Below are positions 18,675-34,776 of a stretch of 64,000 nucleotides of DNA, piece after piece (the stretch's first letter is position 1; the number at the start of each line of letters is the position of its first letter). The notes below the pieces were generated by a model. The model saw only the letters and a program-made list of their open reading frames with translations, made no database searches and was not told the DNA's origin. The translations under genes and the position numbers were made by a program. Source of the stretch: Streptomyces sp. NBC_00239 (lineage in GTDB: Bacteria > Actinomycetota > Actinomycetes > Streptomycetales > Streptomycetaceae). The DNA is taken from NCBI RefSeq assembly GCF_036194065.1, contig NZ_CP108097.1:62001-126000 (forward strand), written 5' to 3'.

Positions 18675-21600
18675 TTACCTCTTCTCATCCAGAGCCAGGT
18701 CGAGCAGCGCGTCGAGGTCCATCTCCGACAGGCCGTCCGTACCGGAGTCCGCGTCCGCCGCGTCCCCGTCGCCGCCCGGCCCGGCCGGGTCGGCGCACGC
18801 CAGGACCAGATCGAGGAGGCCGGCGCTCCGCAGGCTTTCGATCGAGACGGTCCGCAGCACTTCGCGGATCTCAGCGTCCTCGTCCGCACTCGCGTCCTGC
18901 TCGGGCCGCAGCAGGCCGAGCAGGTACAGGGCCAGCTCGCGCGGGGTGGGGTAGCTGAAGACGAGGGTGGAGGCCAGGCGCAAGCCGGTCGAGGACGCCA
19001 GGCGGTTGCAGAGTTCGACCGCGGTCAGCGAGTCGAATCCGAGCACCGTGAACGCCTGGTCGGCGTCGACGGCCGCGCCGGACGGGTGTCCGAGCACGAT
19101 CGCGGCCTGTTCGCGGAGCCAGTCCAGGCAGACGGTCTCCGCCTCGGCCGCCGGCAGGGTGACCAGCCGGGACGCGAGGCCCACCGAGCCGGCGTCGTGG
19201 GCCGGGCCCGCCGTGCCGCGGCGCGGGCGACCGCCTTCGGCGAGGCCGCGCAGGAGCAGCGGCACCTCCTCGGCGGGCTTGGTCCGCAGCGCGGCGACGT
19301 CCACCCGGGCCGGGATCAGGACGGGCTTGTCGAAGGCGACCGCCGCGTCGAACAGGGCCAGTGCCTCGGCGGTCGGCATCGCGGCGATGCCCATCCGCCG
19401 CAGCCGGGACAGGTCGGCCTGGTCGAGCTCCCCGGTCATGCCGCTGCTCTGCTCCCACCAGCCCCAGCACAGGGAGGTGCCGGGCAGGCCGGCCGCCTTG
19501 CGCTGCGCGGCGAGACCGTCCAGGAAGCCGTTGGCCGCGGCGTAGTTCGCCTGGCCGCCGGTGCCCAGGGTGCCCGCGAGGGCGGAGAACTGGACGAAAG
19601 CGGACAGGTTGTGACCGCGGGTCAGCTCGTGCAGGTTGATCGCGCCGCCGACCTTGGCGCCCAGCACCCGGTCGATGCTCTGCGCGGTCAGCGACTCGAC
19701 GGTGCCGTCCGCCAGCACGCCGGCCGCGTGCACGACCGCCGTCAGCGGGTACCCGGCGGGCATGTCGGCGAGGACGCCGGCCAGGGAGTCCCGGTCCGCG
19801 ACGTCGCATTCCACGACCCGCACGGCGGCGCCCGCGCCCTCCAGCTCCGCGACCAGCTCGGGAACCCCGTCGGCCGCAAGGCCCCGGCGGCTCGCCAGCA
19901 TCAGGCTCCGCACGCCGTGCTCGGCGACCAGGTGGCGGGCCAGGAGCGAGCCGACGCCGCCGGTGCCGCCGGTGACGAGCACGGTGCCGCCGCCGAGGCC
20001 GCCGCCGATCTCGAAGACCAGCTTGCCGATGTGGCGGCCCTGGCTCATCTCGCGGAAGGTGCGGCGCGCGTCGCGGATGTTCCGTACGGAGATCGGGGTG
20101 AGCTGCACCCGCCCCTCGGCGAACAGCTCCATGACGTCCCGGAACATCGCCTGGATGGCGTCCGGGCCGGCCGAGCCGTAGAGGTCGAAGGCCTCGTAGT
20201 CGACGCCGGGGTGGTCGGCCGCCACCTGCCGGGGGTCGCGGATGTCCGTCTTGCCCATCTCGATGAAGTCGCCGCCTCCCGGCAGCAGCTTCAGCGAGGC
20301 GTCGACGAACGTGTGCGCGAGGGAGTTGAGGACCACGTCCACACCGCGGCCGTCCGTGGCGGCGAGGAACTTCTCCACGAACTCCAGGTCGCGCGAGGAC
20401 GCCAGGTGCGCGTCGTCCAGACCCAGGCTCCGCAGGGTGTCCCACTTGGCCGGGCTGGCGGTCGCGTAGATCTCGGCGCCGACGTGCTTGGCCATCTGGA
20501 CGGCGGCCATGCCGACGCCGCCGGCCGCGGCGTGGATGAGGATGCGCTGACCCTTCTTCAGCTTCCGCACGTGGAACAGCGCGTAGTAGGCGGTGAGGAA
20601 GGTGCTGGGCATGGACGCCGCCTCGGCGTGGCTCCACCCGTCGGGGACGGTCGCCAGCAGGCGGTGGTCGGCCACGGCCACGCGTCCGAAGGAGCCGTTG
20701 AAGATGCCGGTCACCCGGTCGCCCGGGGAAAGGCTCGTGACGTCGTCGGCGACCTCCAGGACGATGCCGGCGCCCTCGCTGCCGAGCCCGGAGTCGAAGT
20801 CCGTCCGGTCGATCAGGCCCAGGGCGATCGTGACGTCGCGGAAGTTCAGGCCGGCGGCCTGGACGGCGATGCGGACCTGACCGCTCGCCAGGGGGGCCTC
20901 GGCCTCGGGGGACGGCACCCAGGTCAGGTTCTCCAGCGTGCCCTTGTTCGGGATGTCCAGCCGGTGCGCGCCCGCACCGGGCGCCTCGATCTGCTGGTCG
21001 GCGGGCGAGGCCTGCACCATGCGGGGCACCAGGTGGGCGCCGGCGCGCAGCGCCAGCTGGTCCTCGCCGAGGGCGAGCGCGTCCGGGAAGCACGCCAGGG
21101 AGCTGTCCTCGTCGTCGATGTCGACGAGCCGGAACCGGCCCGGGTGCTCGGTCTGGGCGGAGCGGATCAGGCCCCACACGGACGCGCCGGGGAGGCTTTC
21201 GACGTTCTCCCCCGCGGCGGTGCCCAGCGCCAGGCGGGTGAGGACCACCAGCGTGGACGCGGCGAGCCGCTCCTCGGCGAGGAACCGCTGGACCCATTCC
21301 AGTACGCGCTTGCCGGCGTCGCCGACCGCAGTGAGCGGGTCGGCGCCGGCGGCGGCGAAGTCGTCCGGGCACACGACCACGTGGCCGGGCGCGTCCGCGG
21401 CGAGGACCTCGTCCAGGGACGCGTAGCGCGCCGGGTCCGCCCCGGCCGTCCCGGCCAGGCGGCCGGCCAGGCCGTCCGGCGCGCCGAGCACGCCCCACGA
21501 CCCGCGGTAGGTCTCGGGCAGGCCCTCCTGGACGGGCCGCCACTGCAGTTCGTACAGCGACTGCTCGCGGCTGCCGCGCGCGGCGTGCACCTGCTCGGCG

Positions 21601-24600
21601 CTGGCCGGCCGGAACGTCAGCGCGTCGACGTGCGCGATCTTGCGGCCGTGCTCGTCGGCGACGGCCACGGACACGACGCCTTCGCCGGCCGGGGAGAGGC
21701 GGACCCTGACGGTCGGGCCGCACGCGCCGGCCAGGGTGACGCCGGACCAGGCGAAGGGCATCCAGCCCTGGTCGCCCGTCACCTTGATGACGCCGCCGAC
21801 GACCACCGCGTGCAGCACGGTGTCGATCAGCGCCGGGTGCAGGGCGAACCCGCCGGCCGATCCCTGGGCGCTCTCGGGCAGCGTGGCGAGGGCGAAGAGG
21901 TCGTCACCCTGCTGCCACACCTCGCGCAGCCCGCGGAAGGTCGGCCCGTAGTCGAAGCCGCCGTCGGCGAGGGAGTCGTAGATCCCGTCGAAGGGGATCT
22001 GCCGCGCCCCGGCCGGCGGCCATGCGGCGAGCGCCCGCGTGTCGTCGGCCCAGTCGGCGGTCGGCGCGGTGGCCGGCGCCAGGCCGCCCATCGCGTGGCG
22101 GGTCCAGCCGCCGGGCGTCGCACCGTCCTCGGCGGGACGCGAGTACACGTCCAGGGAGCGGCGGCCGCCCTCGTCCGCCGCGCCGACGACGACGCGCACC
22201 TGCACGTCGCCGGTGTCGGGGAGGATCAGCGGGACTTCCAGGGAGAGTTCCTCGACGGCGGGGGCGCCGACGTGGTCGCCGACCGACAGCGCCAGGTCCA
22301 TGTAGGCCGTGGCGGGTACGACGGCCGCGCCGAACACCGCGTGGTCGGCCAGCCACTCGTGGGTCCGCAGCGACCACAGGTCGGTGAAGACCACCTCGCC
22401 GGTGCCGGGGTGGTCGACCACGGCGCCCAGCAGCGGGTGGTCCGCGGCGGACAGGCCGGCCGAGGAGACGTCCGCCGATCCCGTGCCGGCGAGGAAGTCC
22501 ACCCAGTACCACTGGCGCTGGAACGCGTACGTGGGGAGGTCCACCCGCTCGCGGGTGCCGAACAGGGCGTCCCAGTCCAGGGATCCGCCGCGGACGTGGA
22601 GTTCGGCCAGCGCGCCGGCGACGGCCTGCACCACGCCGCGGTCCCGGCGCGAGGACGACACGACCAGGGCGTCGTGGACGCCCTCGGCGGCGAAGTTCTC
22701 CTTGGTGATGCTGGCGAGCGTCGCGCCCGGGCCCACTTCGAGGAAGACGTCCGCGCCGGCCGCGCGGGCGCACTCGACCGCGTCGTGGAAGCGGACGGGC
22801 TCGCGGACGTGGCCCACCCAGTAGGCGGGGGACGACAGCTCCTGGAGGGTGGCCTCGCGGCCCAGCCGGGTCGAGAAGATCGGGATCGACAGCTCGCCCG
22901 CGGGCAGCTGCTGAATCGATTCCGCGAAGGCGTCCAGGATCGGGTCCATGAGCGGGGAGTGGAAGGCGTGGTCGACGGGGAGCAGCTTCGCCGACCGGCC
23001 GTCGGCGACGAGCCGGTCCCGCAGGTCGTGGACCTCCTCGCGCAGGCCCGAGACCACCACCGACTCCGGGCCGTTGACGGCCGCGATGCCGACCCGGGCG
23101 TACCCGCCGATCAGCGCGGTCACCTCGGCTTCCGAGGCGCGCACCGCCAACATGGCGCCGGGCTCGGTGACCGTCTGCATGATCCGTCCGCGCGCGGCCA
23201 CCAGCCGGGTCGCGTCGTCCAGCGACAGCACCCCGGAGACGTGGGCGGCGGCGATCTCGCCGACCGAGTGGCCGATCAGGTGGTTCGGCTTCGGGGCGAA
23301 CTGCGTCAGCAGCCGGTACAGGGCGACCTGGAGGGCGAACAGCGCCGGCTGCATGACGTCGGTGCGCTCGCGGCCCTCGGGCTCGTCGGCGAGGAGCAGG
23401 GGCTTCAGCGCGAAGGGCAGGTGCGCGTCGAAGCGCTCGCAGACCTCGTCCAGGCTCCGTGCGAACGCGGGGAACGCCTCGTACAGCTCCCGTGCCACGC
23501 CGGTCCACTTCGAGCCCTGGCCCGGGAACATGAAGACGGAGCGGCCGAGTTCGCCGGCGGTGCCGCGCACCACCGTGGGGGACTCCGCGCCCTCGCTCAG
23601 CGACGCCAGGCCGCTCAGCAGCTCGTCCCGGTCGCGCCCCAGCACCACCGCGCGGTGCTCGAAGTCCGCCCGGCTCGACACCAGCGACCAGCCGATGTCG
23701 GCGGGGTCCGTGTCCGGGCCGGCTTCGGCGAAGTCGCGCAGCTTCCGGGCCTGGGCCCGCAGCGCCTGCTCCGAGCGCGCCGACAGCGCCCACGGCACCA
23801 GGCCGGCGGCGCCGGCCGGCACCGCGGGGGCCGTGTCGGCCGCCGGCTCGGCCGGCTCCGGGGCCTCCTCCAGGATCAGGTGCGCGTTGGTGCCGCTGGC
23901 CCCGAAGGCGGAGACGCCGGCGCGCCGGGGGCGTCCCGGTGCGCTGGGCCATTCCCGGGCCTCGGTGAGCAGCTCGACGGCGCCGGCCGACCAGTCGACG
24001 TGCGTCGAGGGCCGGTCCACGTGCAGGGTCTTGGGCAGCACGCCGTGCTGCATCGCCATGATCATCTTGATCATGCCGCCGACGCCGGCGGCGGCCTGGG
24101 TGTGGCCGATGTTCGACTTCAGCGAGCCCAGCCACAGCGGGTGGTCGGCGTCGCGGTCCTGGCCGTAGGTGGCCAGCAGTGCCTGTGCCTCGATGGGGTC
24201 GCCCAGCGTGGTGCCGGTGCCGTGCGCCTCCACCACGTCGATGTCGCTCGCCTGCACCCGGGCGTTCGCCAGCGCCGCCCGGATGACGCGCTGCTGCGCC
24301 GGGCCGCTCGGTGCGGTCAGGCCGTTGGACGCGCCGTCCTGGTTGATCGCCGAGCCGCGGACGACCGCGAGGATCCGGCGCCCGTTGCGCCGCGCGTCCG
24401 AGAGGCGCTCCAGGACCAGCATGCCGACGCCCTCGGAGAAGCCGGTGCCGTCCGCCGCGTCGGCGAACGCCTTGCACCGGCCGTCGTCCGACAGGCCCCG
24501 CAGCTTCGACATCTCCCGCAGCACCTGCGTGGTCGCCATGACGGTGACGCCGCCGGCCAGGGCCAGCCCGCACTCGCCCTGCCGCAGCGACTGCACCGCC

Positions 24601-25247
24601 TGGTGCACCGCCACCAGCGACGAGGAGCACGCGGTGTCGGTGGACACCGCCGGGCCCTCCAGGCCCAGCGCGTACGACACGCGGCCGGAGGCCACGCTCA
24701 GCAGGGAGCCGGTCTGCCCGTAGCCCGAGATGGCCTCGGGGGTCTGGTAGTGGTTGCCGTACCCGAAGTACGCGAGGCCCGCGAACACGCCGGTCTGGCT
24801 GCCGCGCAGGGTCTGCGGGTCGATGCCGGCCCGCTCCAGGGACTCCCAGGAGGTCTCCAGGAGCAACCGGTGCTGCGGGTCGGCGGCCAGCGCCTCGCGC
24901 GGGCTGATCTCGAAGAACTCGGCGTCGAAGTCGCCCGCGTCGTACAGGAAGCCGCCGGCGCGCGCGGAGACGGTGCCCGGCCGGTCCGCATCCGGGTCGA
25001 GCATGGCCTCCAGGTCCCAGTGGCGGTCCTGCGGGAAGTCGGAGACGACGTCCGCGCCCGCCTTCACCAGGTCCCACAGCGCTTCCGGGGACGCCGCCCC
25101 GCCGGGGAACCGGCAGGCGACGCCGACCACCGCGATGGGCTCGGCGGCGGCCTCCGTCACTTCCTTCAGGCGCTTGCGCGTCTCCAGCAGCTCGATCGAT
25201 GTCCGCTTGAGGTAGTCAAGAACATCGGCGTTGTTGTCGTTGGTCAT
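18675..25247 (-). CDS. Type I PKS module KS-AT-DH-ER-KR-ACP
   Basis: The protein has 2190 residues with a full reductive loop. An N-terminal docking helix precedes KS (about 36-460; DTACSSSLV). The AT (about 560-870; GHSVGE, HAFHSPL) is of malonyl-CoA type. The DH is intact ([10 protein letters not shown] and [10 protein letters not shown]). The ER has [11 protein letters not shown] and LTAYYALFH. The KR has [10 protein letters not shown] and [10 protein letters not shown]. The ACP has [11 protein letters not shown] near 2050. It should add an unbranched acetate unit and reduce the beta-carbon to methylene, supplying C3-C4 of the acyl chain and reducing C5. Start: ATG 25247 with AGGGGA, 9 bp after the previous PKS stop. 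It ends directly against the KS-AT-ACP gene. Confidence 0.95.
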   Translation of the reverse strand: MTNDNNADVLDYLKRTSIELLETRKRLKEVTEAAAEPIAVVGVACRFPGGAASPEALWDLVKAGADVVSDFPQDRHWDLEAMLDPDADRPGTVSARAGGFLYDAGDFDAEFFEISPREALAADPQHRLLLETSWESLERAGIDPQTLRGSQTGVFAGLAYFGYGNHYQTPEAISGYGQTGSLLSVASGRVSYALGLEGPAVSTDTACSSSLVAVHQAVQSLRQGECGLALAGGVTVMATTQVLREMSKLRGLSDDGRCKAFADAADGTGFSEGVGMLVLERLSDARRNGRRILAVVRGSAINQDGASNGLTAPSGPAQQRVIRAALANARVQASDIDVVEAHGTGTTLGDPIEAQALLATYGQDRDADHPLWLGSLKSNIGHTQAAAGVGGMIKMIMAMQHGVLPKTLHVDRPSTHVDWSAGAVELLTEAREWPSAPGRPRRAGVSAFGASGTNAHLILEEAPEPAEPAADTAPAVPAGAAGLVPWALSARSEQALRAQARKLRDFAEAGPDTDPADIGWSLVSSRADFEHRAVVLGRDRDELLSGLASLSEGAESPTVVRGTAGELGRSVFMFPGQGSKWTGVARELYEAFPAFARSLDEVCERFDAHLPFALKPLLLADEPEGRERTDVMQPALFALQVALYRLLTQFAPKPNHLIGHSVGEIAAAHVSGVLSLDDATRLVAARGRIMQTVTEPGAMLAVRASEAEVTALIGGYARVGIAAVNGPESVVVSGLREEVHDLRDRLVADGRSAKLLPVDHAFHSPLMDPILDAFAESIQQLPAGELSIPIFSTRLGREATLQELSSPAYWVGHVREPVRFHDAVECARAAGADVFLEVGPGATLASITKENFAAEGVHDALVVSSSRRDRGVVQAVAGALAELHVRGGSLDWDALFGTRERVDLPTYAFQRQWYWVDFLAGTGSADVSSAGLSAADHPLLGAVVDHPGTGEVVFTDLWSLRTHEWLADHAVFGAAVVPATAYMDLALSVGDHVGAPAVEELSLEVPLILPDTGDVQVRVVVGAADEGGRRSLDVYSRPAEDGATPGGWTRHAMGGLAPATAPTADWADDTRALAAWPPAGARQIPFDGIYDSLADGGFDYGPTFRGLREVWQQGDDLFALATLPESAQGSAGGFALHPALIDTVLHAVVVGGVIKVTGDQGWMPFAWSGVTLAGACGPTVRVRLSPAGEGVVSVAVADEHGRKIAHVDALTFRPASAEQVHAARGSREQSLYELQWRPVQEGLPETYRGSWGVLGAPDGLAGRLAGTAGADPARYASLDEVLAADAPGHVVVCPDDFAAAGADPLTAVGDAGKRVLEWVQRFLAEERLAASTLVVLTRLALGTAAGENVESLPGASVWGLIRSAQTEHPGRFRLVDIDDEDSSLACFPDALALGEDQLALRAGAHLVPRMVQASPADQQIEAPGAGAHRLDIPNKGTLENLTWVPSPEAEAPLASGQVRIAVQAAGLNFRDVTIALGLIDRTDFDSGLGSEGAGIVLEVADDVTSLSPGDRVTGIFNGSFGRVAVADHRLLATVPDGWSHAEAASMPSTFLTAYYALFHVRKLKKGQRILIHAAAGGVGMAAVQMAKHVGAEIYATASPAKWDTLRSLGLDDAHLASSRDLEFVEKFLAATDGRGVDVVLNSLAHTFVDASLKLLPGGGDFIEMGKTDIRDPRQVAADHPGVDYEAFDLYGSAGPDAIQAMFRDVMELFAEGRVQLTPISVRNIRDARRTFREMSQGRHIGKLVFEIGGGLGGGTVLVTGGTGGVGSLLARHLVAEHGVRSLMLASRRGLAADGVPELVAELEGAGAAVRVVECDVADRDSLAGVLADMPAGYPLTAVVHAAGVLADGTVESLTAQSIDRVLGAKVGGAINLHELTRGHNLSAFVQFSALAGTLGTGGQANYAAANGFLDGLAAQRKAAGLPGTSLCWGWWEQSSGMTGELDQADLSRLRRMGIAAMPTAEALALFDAAVAFDKPVLIPARVDVAALRTKPAEEVPLLLRGLAEGGRPRRGTAGPAHDAGSVGLASRLVTLPAAEAETVCLDWLREQAAIVLGHPSGAAVDADQAFTVLGFDSLTAVELCNRLASSTGLRLASTLVFSYPTPRELALYLLGLLRPEQDASADEDAEIREVLRTVSIESLRSAGLLDLVLACADPAGPGGDGDAADADSGTDGLSEMDLDALLDLALDEKR

Positions 25248-25256
25248 CGTTGTCCC

Positions 25257-28200
25257 CTAGCCGAGTTCTTTGTCCAGAAGCGCGAGAAGGTCTCCCGCGG
25301 AGGCCGAGCTGATCTGGTCGGCGATGCCGGCCGGTGCTCCGGCGCCCGCCAGCGAGCGGACGCGGCCCTGCAGCTCGCCGAGCAGTGTGGAAATGGTGTT
25401 CTGGTCCTGTTCCGCGAGCGCGAGGAAGGCGTCCTCGAGCCGGGCGCCCAGTCCTTCGATCTCCTTGGCCAGGTGGTCGACCGCGGACTGTGCGGCGGGA
25501 GCGGCGTCGCGCGGGATCGCCGCGTTCAGGAACTGTGCGAGGGCGCTCGGGTTCGGGTGGTCGAAGACGAGCGTGGCGGGCAGCTTCAGGCCGGTCACCG
25601 CGGACAGCTTGTTGCGCAGCTCCAGCGCCGTGAGCGAGTCGATCCCCAGCTTCTTGAACGTCGCGCCGGGGCCGACCTTCGAGGTGTCCGGGTGGCCGAG
25701 GACGAGCGCGGTCTGCGCCCGGACGGCATCGAGCAGCGCCGCCTCCGCCTCGGCCTCGGGCAGCGAGGCCAGCTGCTCCGCCAGTGCGGTCTCGGCGGCC
25801 TCCCGGGCCGGTCCGCCGGATCCGGCGGACGCCCCGGTCAGGGCGCGCAGGAGCGGCGAGCCCAGCTGTCCGGCGCCGGGCGCGCCCAGGGCCGAGAGGT
25901 TCAGCCGGGTGGGCACCAGGACCGGTCCGGCCTCCGCGAGGGAGGCGTCGAAGAGCGCGAGGCCCTCCTGCGAGGCCATCGGCAGCACGCCCTGGCGCTG
26001 GAGGCGCACGAGGTCCGTGTCGACGAGGTCGGCGCTCATCTCGCTGCGCTCGGCCCAGAAGCCCCAGCACAGTGCGGTGGCGGCCAGGCCCTCGGCCCGG
26101 CGGGCCTGCGCCAGACCGTTGAGGAAGGCGTTGGCGGCCGCGTAGTTGGCCTGTCCCGCCGTGCCGAGGACACTCGCGATCGAGGAGAACATCACGAACG
26201 CGGACAGGTCCAGGTCGCGGGTCAGCTCGTGCAGGTGCCAGGCGCCGTGCACCTTCGGCGCGAGGACGGCGTCCACGCGCTCCACCGTCAGCGCCTCCAG
26301 GACGCCGTCGTCCAGGACGCCGGCGCAGTGGATCACCGAGGTCAGCGGGTGCTCGGACGGCACCGCGGCGAGCAGCGCGGCGACGGAGTCGCGGCTGGTG
26401 ACGTCGCAGGCGACGATCTCGACGTGCGCTCCCGCCGCGGTCAGCTCGTCCCGCAGGACGGCCGAGGCCGGAGCCGCCGGGCCCCGCCGGCTGGACAGCA
26501 CCAGCCGGCGTACGCCGTGGTTCTCGACGAGGTGCCGGGCGAGCATGGCGCCCAGGCCGCTCGTACCGCCGGTGATCAGCACGCTCCCGTCGCCGAGGGC
26601 GGGCAGGTCCCGCGCTCCGGCCGGGGATCCGGCGGTGGCGGGCGCGTCGTCGACGCGGGCCAGCTGCGGGACGGTCACGTTGCCGGAGCGGATCTTGAGC
26701 TGGGCCTCTCCGGTGGCGGCCGCCGCCGGCAGGCACGCCCACGAGGCGGGCAGCCCGTCGGTGTCGACGACCGTGAACCGGTCCGGGTTCTCGGTCTGGG
26801 CGCTGCGTACGAAGCCCCAGACCGCGGCCGCGGCCGGGTCGACGGGCGCTGCCTGCTCGTCGTGGAAGGCGTCGCGCGTGACGATGACCAGGCGCGACGC
26901 GGAGAACCGGTCGTCGGCGAGCCAGTCCTGCGTCCAGCGCAACACCTGGCGGACGTTGCGTCCGGTGGCGGCGGGGATGCCGTCGCCGGCCACGGCGGCG
27001 GGGTCGACGGGATCGACGGCGGCGAAGACGAACGGGGGGACCGGGGCGCCGGAGGCGGCGAGTTCGGCGAGGCCCGCGAAGACCTCGTCGGCGCCGCCCA
27101 GGGAGGCGGCGAGCGCGTCGGGGGCGCCCAGGACCGCGTACCGGCCGGCGGCCGCCCCGGAGGTGAGCGCGAGGGGCGCCCAGTCCACCTGGAACAGCGA
27201 GTCCCGGTGGTCGAAGCCCAGTGCGGTCAGCTGCTCGACGTCCGCGGGGCGCAGGGTCAGCGACTCGATGCCGCCGACGGGTGCGCCGCTGCGGTCCGCG
27301 AGGGTCACGGACAGCGTGTTCTCGCCGGCGGGCGTCAGCCGCACGCGCAGCGCGGCCGGCCGGGCGGAGTTGACGCGCAGGCCCGTCAGCCGGGACGGCA
27401 GCCAGCCCTCGGGCCGGGAGGCGTCGACGACCGTGCCCAGGGCGACCGGGAGCAGCGCGGTCTGCAGCAGGGCCGGGTGGATCCGGAACCGGCTGCGGTC
27501 CGCGCCGTCGGCGGCGGGCAGTTCCACCTCGGCGAACAGGACGTCGTCGCGGCGCCACACCTGCCCGAGGCCCCGGAAGAGGGGTCCGTGGGCGAAGCCG
27601 GTGGCGGCCAGGCGGGCGTACGCGTCCTCGGCGGGCACGGCGACCGCGCCGGCCGGCGGCCAGACGGCGAGGCCGGTGTCCGCGGGGGCCCCGGCGGTGT
27701 CGGTGCCGACGACGCCGACGGCGTTGCGGGTCCACCGGTCTTCGCCTTCGGCGCGCGAGTGGACGCTGACGACGCGCTTGGCGTCGACGACGACGCGGAT
27801 CTCGCGGTCGGCGGTGCGGGACAGCACCAGCGGTGCTTCCAGGGTGAGTTCGTGGACGATGTCGCAGCCCGCCTTGTCGGCGGCCCACAGCGCGAGTTCC
27901 GCCAGCGCGGTGGCCGGCACCAGGGCGGCGCCGTGGACCACGTGCTCGGCGAGCCACGGCCGACGCTCCGCCGACAGGCGCCCGCCGCCCGCCACGCCGC
28001 CGGTCTGCGCGTCGGCGCTCTCCGCGTCGGCGGGCAGATCGATGACGGCGTCGAGCAGCGGGTGGTCGGAAGTGCTCTCGGTGGTGGTCTCGTTGGGCGT
28101 GTTCAGCCAGTAGCGCTGCCCCTGGAAGGCGTACGTGGGCAGCTCGACCCACGGGCCGTCGGCGGGCGGGAACACCTTCTCCCACGACACGGCGACGCCC

Positions 28201-30851
28201 GCGACGAACGCCTCGGCCAGCGACTGGTGGACGCGCGCGACGCTGTCGTCGCCGCGGCGCAGCGTGCCCACGACGACGGCCTCGGTGCCCGCGCTGTCCA
28301 CGGTCTGTTCCACGGCGAGCGTCAGCACCGGGTGCGGGGACGCCTCGGCGAAGAAGGTGAAGCCCTCGGCGGCCAGCGCCCGGACCGCCTCTTCAAAGCG
28401 GACCGCCTCGCGCAGGTTGGTGTACCAGTACTCGCCGTCCATCACGGTCGTGTCCAGCCAGTCGGCCGTCACGGTGGAGAAGAACGGGATGTCGGACGTG
28501 CGCGGCTTCAGTCCGACGAGCACGCGGCCCAGTTCGCCGCGGATCGACTCCACGTACGCGCAGTGCGAGGCGTAGTCCACCGGGATGCGGCGGGTGCGCA
28601 CCTCGTCCGCCTCGCAGGCGGCCGTGAAGGCGTCCAGCTCGGCCGGGTCGCCCGACACCACGACGGACTTGGGACCGTTGACCACCGCGATCGACAGCCC
28701 GTCCGTCAGGCGCGCCTGCACGTCCTGCGCCGGGAGCGCGACCGACGCCATGGCGCCCAGCCCGGACAGGGCCAGGATGGCCTTCGCCCGGAGCGCCACG
28801 ACCTTCGCGGCGTCCTCGATGGACAGGGCGCCCGCGAAGCACGCGGCGGCGATCTCGCCCTGCGAGTGGCCCACCACGGCCTCGGGCTGCACCCCGTACG
28901 AGCGCCAGACCTCGGCGAGCGAGACCATCACGGCCCACAGCGCGGGCTGTACGACGTCGACCCGCTCCAGCGCGTCGGCGTCGGCGAGGACCTCGTAGAG
29001 GGACCAGTCCACGTGCGGGGCGAGGGCGTCGGCGCACTCCTGCATGCGGCGGGCGAACACCGGGGAGGTGTCCCACAGTTCGCGGCCCATGCCGACCCAC
29101 TGGGAGGCCTGGCCGGGGAAGACGAACACCGTCTTGCCGACCGGCTTGGAGACTCCGGACACGACGCGGGCGGGGGCGTTCTCGTCGCCTTCGGCGGCGG
29201 CGGTCAGGGCGGCGAGGAGTTCGTCGCGGCCGGCGCCGATGACCACCTGGCGGTGGTCGAAGAGGGAGCGCGTCGTGACGAGCGCGCGGCCCGCGCCGGC
29301 GAGCGGCAGGGCCGCGTCGACGGCCAGGGCGTCGCGCAGGCGCAGTGCCTGGGCGCGCAGCGCCTCCGCCGACTTCGCCGACAGCACCCACGGCACGGCG
29401 CCGTGGCCGGTGGCGGAGTCCGCGGCCGGCCGGGCCGGGGCGTCCTCCGCGGGGGCCGGCTCGGGGGCCTGTTCGAGGATCAGGTGCGCATTGGTGCCGC
29501 TGATGCCGAAGCTGGAGATGCCGGCGCGCCGGGGGCGGCCCGGTGCGGTGGCCCACTCGCGGGCCTCGGTGAGCAGCTCGACGCCGCCGACCGACCAGTC
29601 GACGTGCGTCGACGGCTCGTCCACGTGCAGGGTCTTGGGCAGCACGCCGTGGCGCATCGCCATCATCATCTTGATGATGCCGCCGACGCCCGCGGCCGCC
29701 TGGGTGTGGCCGATGTTCGACTTCAGCGAGCCCAGCCACAGCGGCTGGTCGGCGTCGCGGTCCTGGCCGTAGGTGGCCAGCAGCGCTTCGGCCTCCATGG
29801 GGTCGCCGAGCTTGGTGCCGGTGCCGTGCGCCTCCACCGCGTCCACGTCGCCGGTCTGCAGTCCGGCGTCGGCCAGGGCCGCCCGGATGACGCGCCGCTG
29901 CGCGAGTTCGTTCGGCGCGCTCAAGCCGTTGGAGGCGCCGTCCTGGTTGACCGCCGAGCCGCGGATGACCGCGAGGATGCGGCGGCCGTTGCGCTGCGCG
30001 TCGGAGAGCTTCTCCAGGACCAGTACGCCCGCGCCCTCGGCGAAGCCGGTGCCGTCCGCGGCCTCCGCGAACGCCTTGCAGCGGCCGTCGGCGGACAGGC
30101 CGCGCTGGCGGGCCATCTCCACGAACATGCCGGGGGTGGGCATGGTCGTCACGCCGCCGGCCAGGGCGAGGGTGGTCTCCCCGGCACGCAGGGACCGCAC
30201 CGCCTGGTGGATGGCGACGAGCGACGACGAGCAGGCGGTGTCGGTGGACACCGCCGGGCCCTCCAGGCCCAGCGCGTACGCCACGCGGCCGGAGGCCACG
30301 CTGTTGTACAGGCCCGTCATGGCGTAGCCCTCGACCTCGCCGCCCGCTCCGCCGCCCATCCGCGGGCCGTAGTCGGTGGCGTAGATCCCGGTGAACACGC
30401 CGGTCGACGAACCGCGCAGGGTCGACGCGTCGATGCCGGCCCGCTCCAGGGCCTCCCAGGACGTCTCCAGCATCAGCCGCTGCTGCGGGTCCATGGCGAG
30501 GGCCTCGCGCGGGCTGATGCCGAAGAACGGCGCGTCGAACTCCGCGAGGTCGTGCAGGAACCCGCCCGAGCGCGTGTACGTCTTGCCGTGCGCCTCGGGG
30601 TCGGCGTCGTACAGCGCCTCCACGTCCCAGCCGCGGTCGAGCGGGAACTCGCTCATCGCGTCCACACCGTCGGACACGACTCCCCAGAGCCCCTCGGGGG
30701 ACGTCACCCCGCCCGGGAAGCGGCACCCCACTCCCACGACCGCGATGGGCTCGCGAGCGGACTCCTCCAGCTCGCGCACCCGCTCGCGCAGGTCCTGCGC
30801 GTCGCCGACGGCGCGACGCAAGTAGGACCGGAGCTTGTCGACATCCTCCAC
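25257..30851 (-). CDS. Type I PKS module KS-AT-DH(inactive?)-KR-ACP
   Basis: The protein has 1864 residues from GTG 30851, chosen because GGGGGAGG lies five bases upstream; an in-frame TTG at 30866 has no such site. An N-terminal docking helix ([20 protein letters not shown]) precedes KS ([24 protein letters not shown]) and AT (GHSQGE, YASHCAY: methylmalonyl). The DH keeps [10 protein letters not shown] but has Gln for the catalytic Asp (HPALLQTAL where HPALLD is expected). The KR has [18 protein letters not shown] and the LDD motif of B-type reductases. The ACP has [11 protein letters not shown]. The likely outcome is a 2-methyl-3-hydroxy unit without dehydration. The C-terminus after the ACP has a helical docking-like tail. 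Confidence 0.94.
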   Translation of the reverse strand: MEDVDKLRSYLRRAVGDAQDLRERVRELEESAREPIAVVGVGCRFPGGVTSPEGLWGVVSDGVDAMSEFPLDRGWDVEALYDADPEAHGKTYTRSGGFLHDLAEFDAPFFGISPREALAMDPQQRLMLETSWEALERAGIDASTLRGSSTGVFTGIYATDYGPRMGGGAGGEVEGYAMTGLYNSVASGRVAYALGLEGPAVSTDTACSSSLVAIHQAVRSLRAGETTLALAGGVTTMPTPGMFVEMARQRGLSADGRCKAFAEAADGTGFAEGAGVLVLEKLSDAQRNGRRILAVIRGSAVNQDGASNGLSAPNELAQRRVIRAALADAGLQTGDVDAVEAHGTGTKLGDPMEAEALLATYGQDRDADQPLWLGSLKSNIGHTQAAAGVGGIIKMMMAMRHGVLPKTLHVDEPSTHVDWSVGGVELLTEAREWATAPGRPRRAGISSFGISGTNAHLILEQAPEPAPAEDAPARPAADSATGHGAVPWVLSAKSAEALRAQALRLRDALAVDAALPLAGAGRALVTTRSLFDHRQVVIGAGRDELLAALTAAAEGDENAPARVVSGVSKPVGKTVFVFPGQASQWVGMGRELWDTSPVFARRMQECADALAPHVDWSLYEVLADADALERVDVVQPALWAVMVSLAEVWRSYGVQPEAVVGHSQGEIAAACFAGALSIEDAAKVVALRAKAILALSGLGAMASVALPAQDVQARLTDGLSIAVVNGPKSVVVSGDPAELDAFTAACEADEVRTRRIPVDYASHCAYVESIRGELGRVLVGLKPRTSDIPFFSTVTADWLDTTVMDGEYWYTNLREAVRFEEAVRALAAEGFTFFAEASPHPVLTLAVEQTVDSAGTEAVVVGTLRRGDDSVARVHQSLAEAFVAGVAVSWEKVFPPADGPWVELPTYAFQGQRYWLNTPNETTTESTSDHPLLDAVIDLPADAESADAQTGGVAGGGRLSAERRPWLAEHVVHGAALVPATALAELALWAADKAGCDIVHELTLEAPLVLSRTADREIRVVVDAKRVVSVHSRAEGEDRWTRNAVGVVGTDTAGAPADTGLAVWPPAGAVAVPAEDAYARLAATGFAHGPLFRGLGQVWRRDDVLFAEVELPAADGADRSRFRIHPALLQTALLPVALGTVVDASRPEGWLPSRLTGLRVNSARPAALRVRLTPAGENTLSVTLADRSGAPVGGIESLTLRPADVEQLTALGFDHRDSLFQVDWAPLALTSGAAAGRYAVLGAPDALAASLGGADEVFAGLAELAASGAPVPPFVFAAVDPVDPAAVAGDGIPAATGRNVRQVLRWTQDWLADDRFSASRLVIVTRDAFHDEQAAPVDPAAAAVWGFVRSAQTENPDRFTVVDTDGLPASWACLPAAAATGEAQLKIRSGNVTVPQLARVDDAPATAGSPAGARDLPALGDGSVLITGGTSGLGAMLARHLVENHGVRRLVLSSRRGPAAPASAVLRDELTAAGAHVEIVACDVTSRDSVAALLAAVPSEHPLTSVIHCAGVLDDGVLEALTVERVDAVLAPKVHGAWHLHELTRDLDLSAFVMFSSIASVLGTAGQANYAAANAFLNGLAQARRAEGLAATALCWGFWAERSEMSADLVDTDLVRLQRQGVLPMASQEGLALFDASLAEAGPVLVPTRLNLSALGAPGAGQLGSPLLRALTGASAGSGGPAREAAETALAEQLASLPEAEAEAALLDAVRAQTALVLGHPDTSKVGPGATFKKLGIDSLTALELRNKLSAVTGLKLPATLVFDHPNPSALAQFLNAAIPRDAAPAAQSAVDHLAKEIEGLGARLEDAFLALAEQDQNTISTLLGELQGRVRSLAGAGAPAGIADQISSASAGDLLALLDKELG

Positions 30852-30890
30852 CAGGGCCTCCCCCAACAGTTGCTTACACGAACGGTGTTG

Positions 30891-33986
<3,096 letters not shown>

Positions 33987-34038
33987 ACGAATTCCTTCCG
34001 GGTCCCTCGGCAAATGGCTCTTACGGGCGGCACCGCTG

Positions 34039-34776
34039 TCAGCGCCAAGAGGTCAGCAGCTTCAGCAGCTCGTCCGGCGCGTCCATGAAGTCGTAGTGGC
34101 CGCCCTCGACCACCCGGATCTCGACGGAGTCCGAGTACCGGCGCCAGCCCTCCAGCTCTTCGAGGCTCACGTCGGTGTCCTCCCGCCAGTGCAGGACGAC
34201 GATGGGGCAGTCCACCTTGACCGGCTCCGACCGCGCGTAGGCGCCCGCGGCGGCGTGGTCGCGCAGCAGCACGTACATGCCCATGTCGATCATGTCGGGC
34301 CGCGGCTCGATGCCCCGGCTGCGGATGAACGACTCCAGCTCGGCGCGCAGCTCGGGCTCGGTCATGGAGAGCATCCGGTCGCGCGAGGCGTCGTGCGGGG
34401 CCGGCTGACCCGACACGAAGAGGGCGCCGGGTCCGGGCAGGCCCCGCTCGGCCAGGCGCAGGACCGTCTCGTACGCGGGCATCGCGCCCGCACAGTGCGC
34501 GAAGATCGCGTACGGGCGGTCGAGCAGCGGCTCCAGCGGTTCGACCAGGCTGTCGGCCAGGTTCTCGTAGGTGCCGTAGTGGGGGTGGCCCAGCCGGTTC
34601 TCGCGGCCGGGGAACTGCACCGGGCAGACCTCGACGTCGTCGAGCGCGGCCGGCCAGGCGCTGAAGGCCGAGGCCCCGGACCCGGAGAAGGGGAGGCAGA
34701 ACAGCCGGGCGGCGTGCCCCTCGGTCTGCGGCCGGACGAACCACGGCGAGGTGGCGGTGGTGGTGCCGGTTGTCAT
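34039..34776 (-). CDS. Type II thioesterase-like protein with Cys nucleophile, putative aminoacyl transferase
   Basis: This 245-residue alpha/beta hydrolase is of the type II thioesterase family (FCLPFSGSGASAFSAW, FPGRENR). The usual GHSxG elbow reads AHCAG, with Cys95 as nucleophile. An acid lies at Asp200 or Asp202 (HWREDTD) and the His at 227 (GGHYDF). Cys-nucleophile members of this fold such as CmaE and SyrC move aminoacyl groups between carrier proteins instead of hydrolysing them. Its gene overlaps the P450 gene (ATGA), which overlaps the free PCP gene. I infer that it carries the P450-oxidised amino acid from the free PCP to the PCP of the NRPS with the broken A domain at 12114. A second, Ser-type thioesterase at 40176 can do conventional editing. 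Confidence 0.88.
   Translation of the reverse strand: MTTGTTTATSPWFVRPQTEGHAARLFCLPFSGSGASAFSAWPAALDDVEVCPVQFPGRENRLGHPHYGTYENLADSLVEPLEPLLDRPYAIFAHCAGAMPAYETVLRLAERGLPGPGALFVSGQPAPHDASRDRMLSMTEPELRAELESFIRSRGIEPRPDMIDMGMYVLLRDHAAAGAYARSEPVKVDCPIVVLHWREDTDVSLEELEGWRRYSDSVEIRVVEGGHYDFMDAPDELLKLLTSWR

Noticed and set aside
25257..30851. A cryptic enoyl reductase in module 1
   Set aside because: The DH-KR interval is short and lacks the [11 protein letters not shown] nucleotide motif seen in module 2.
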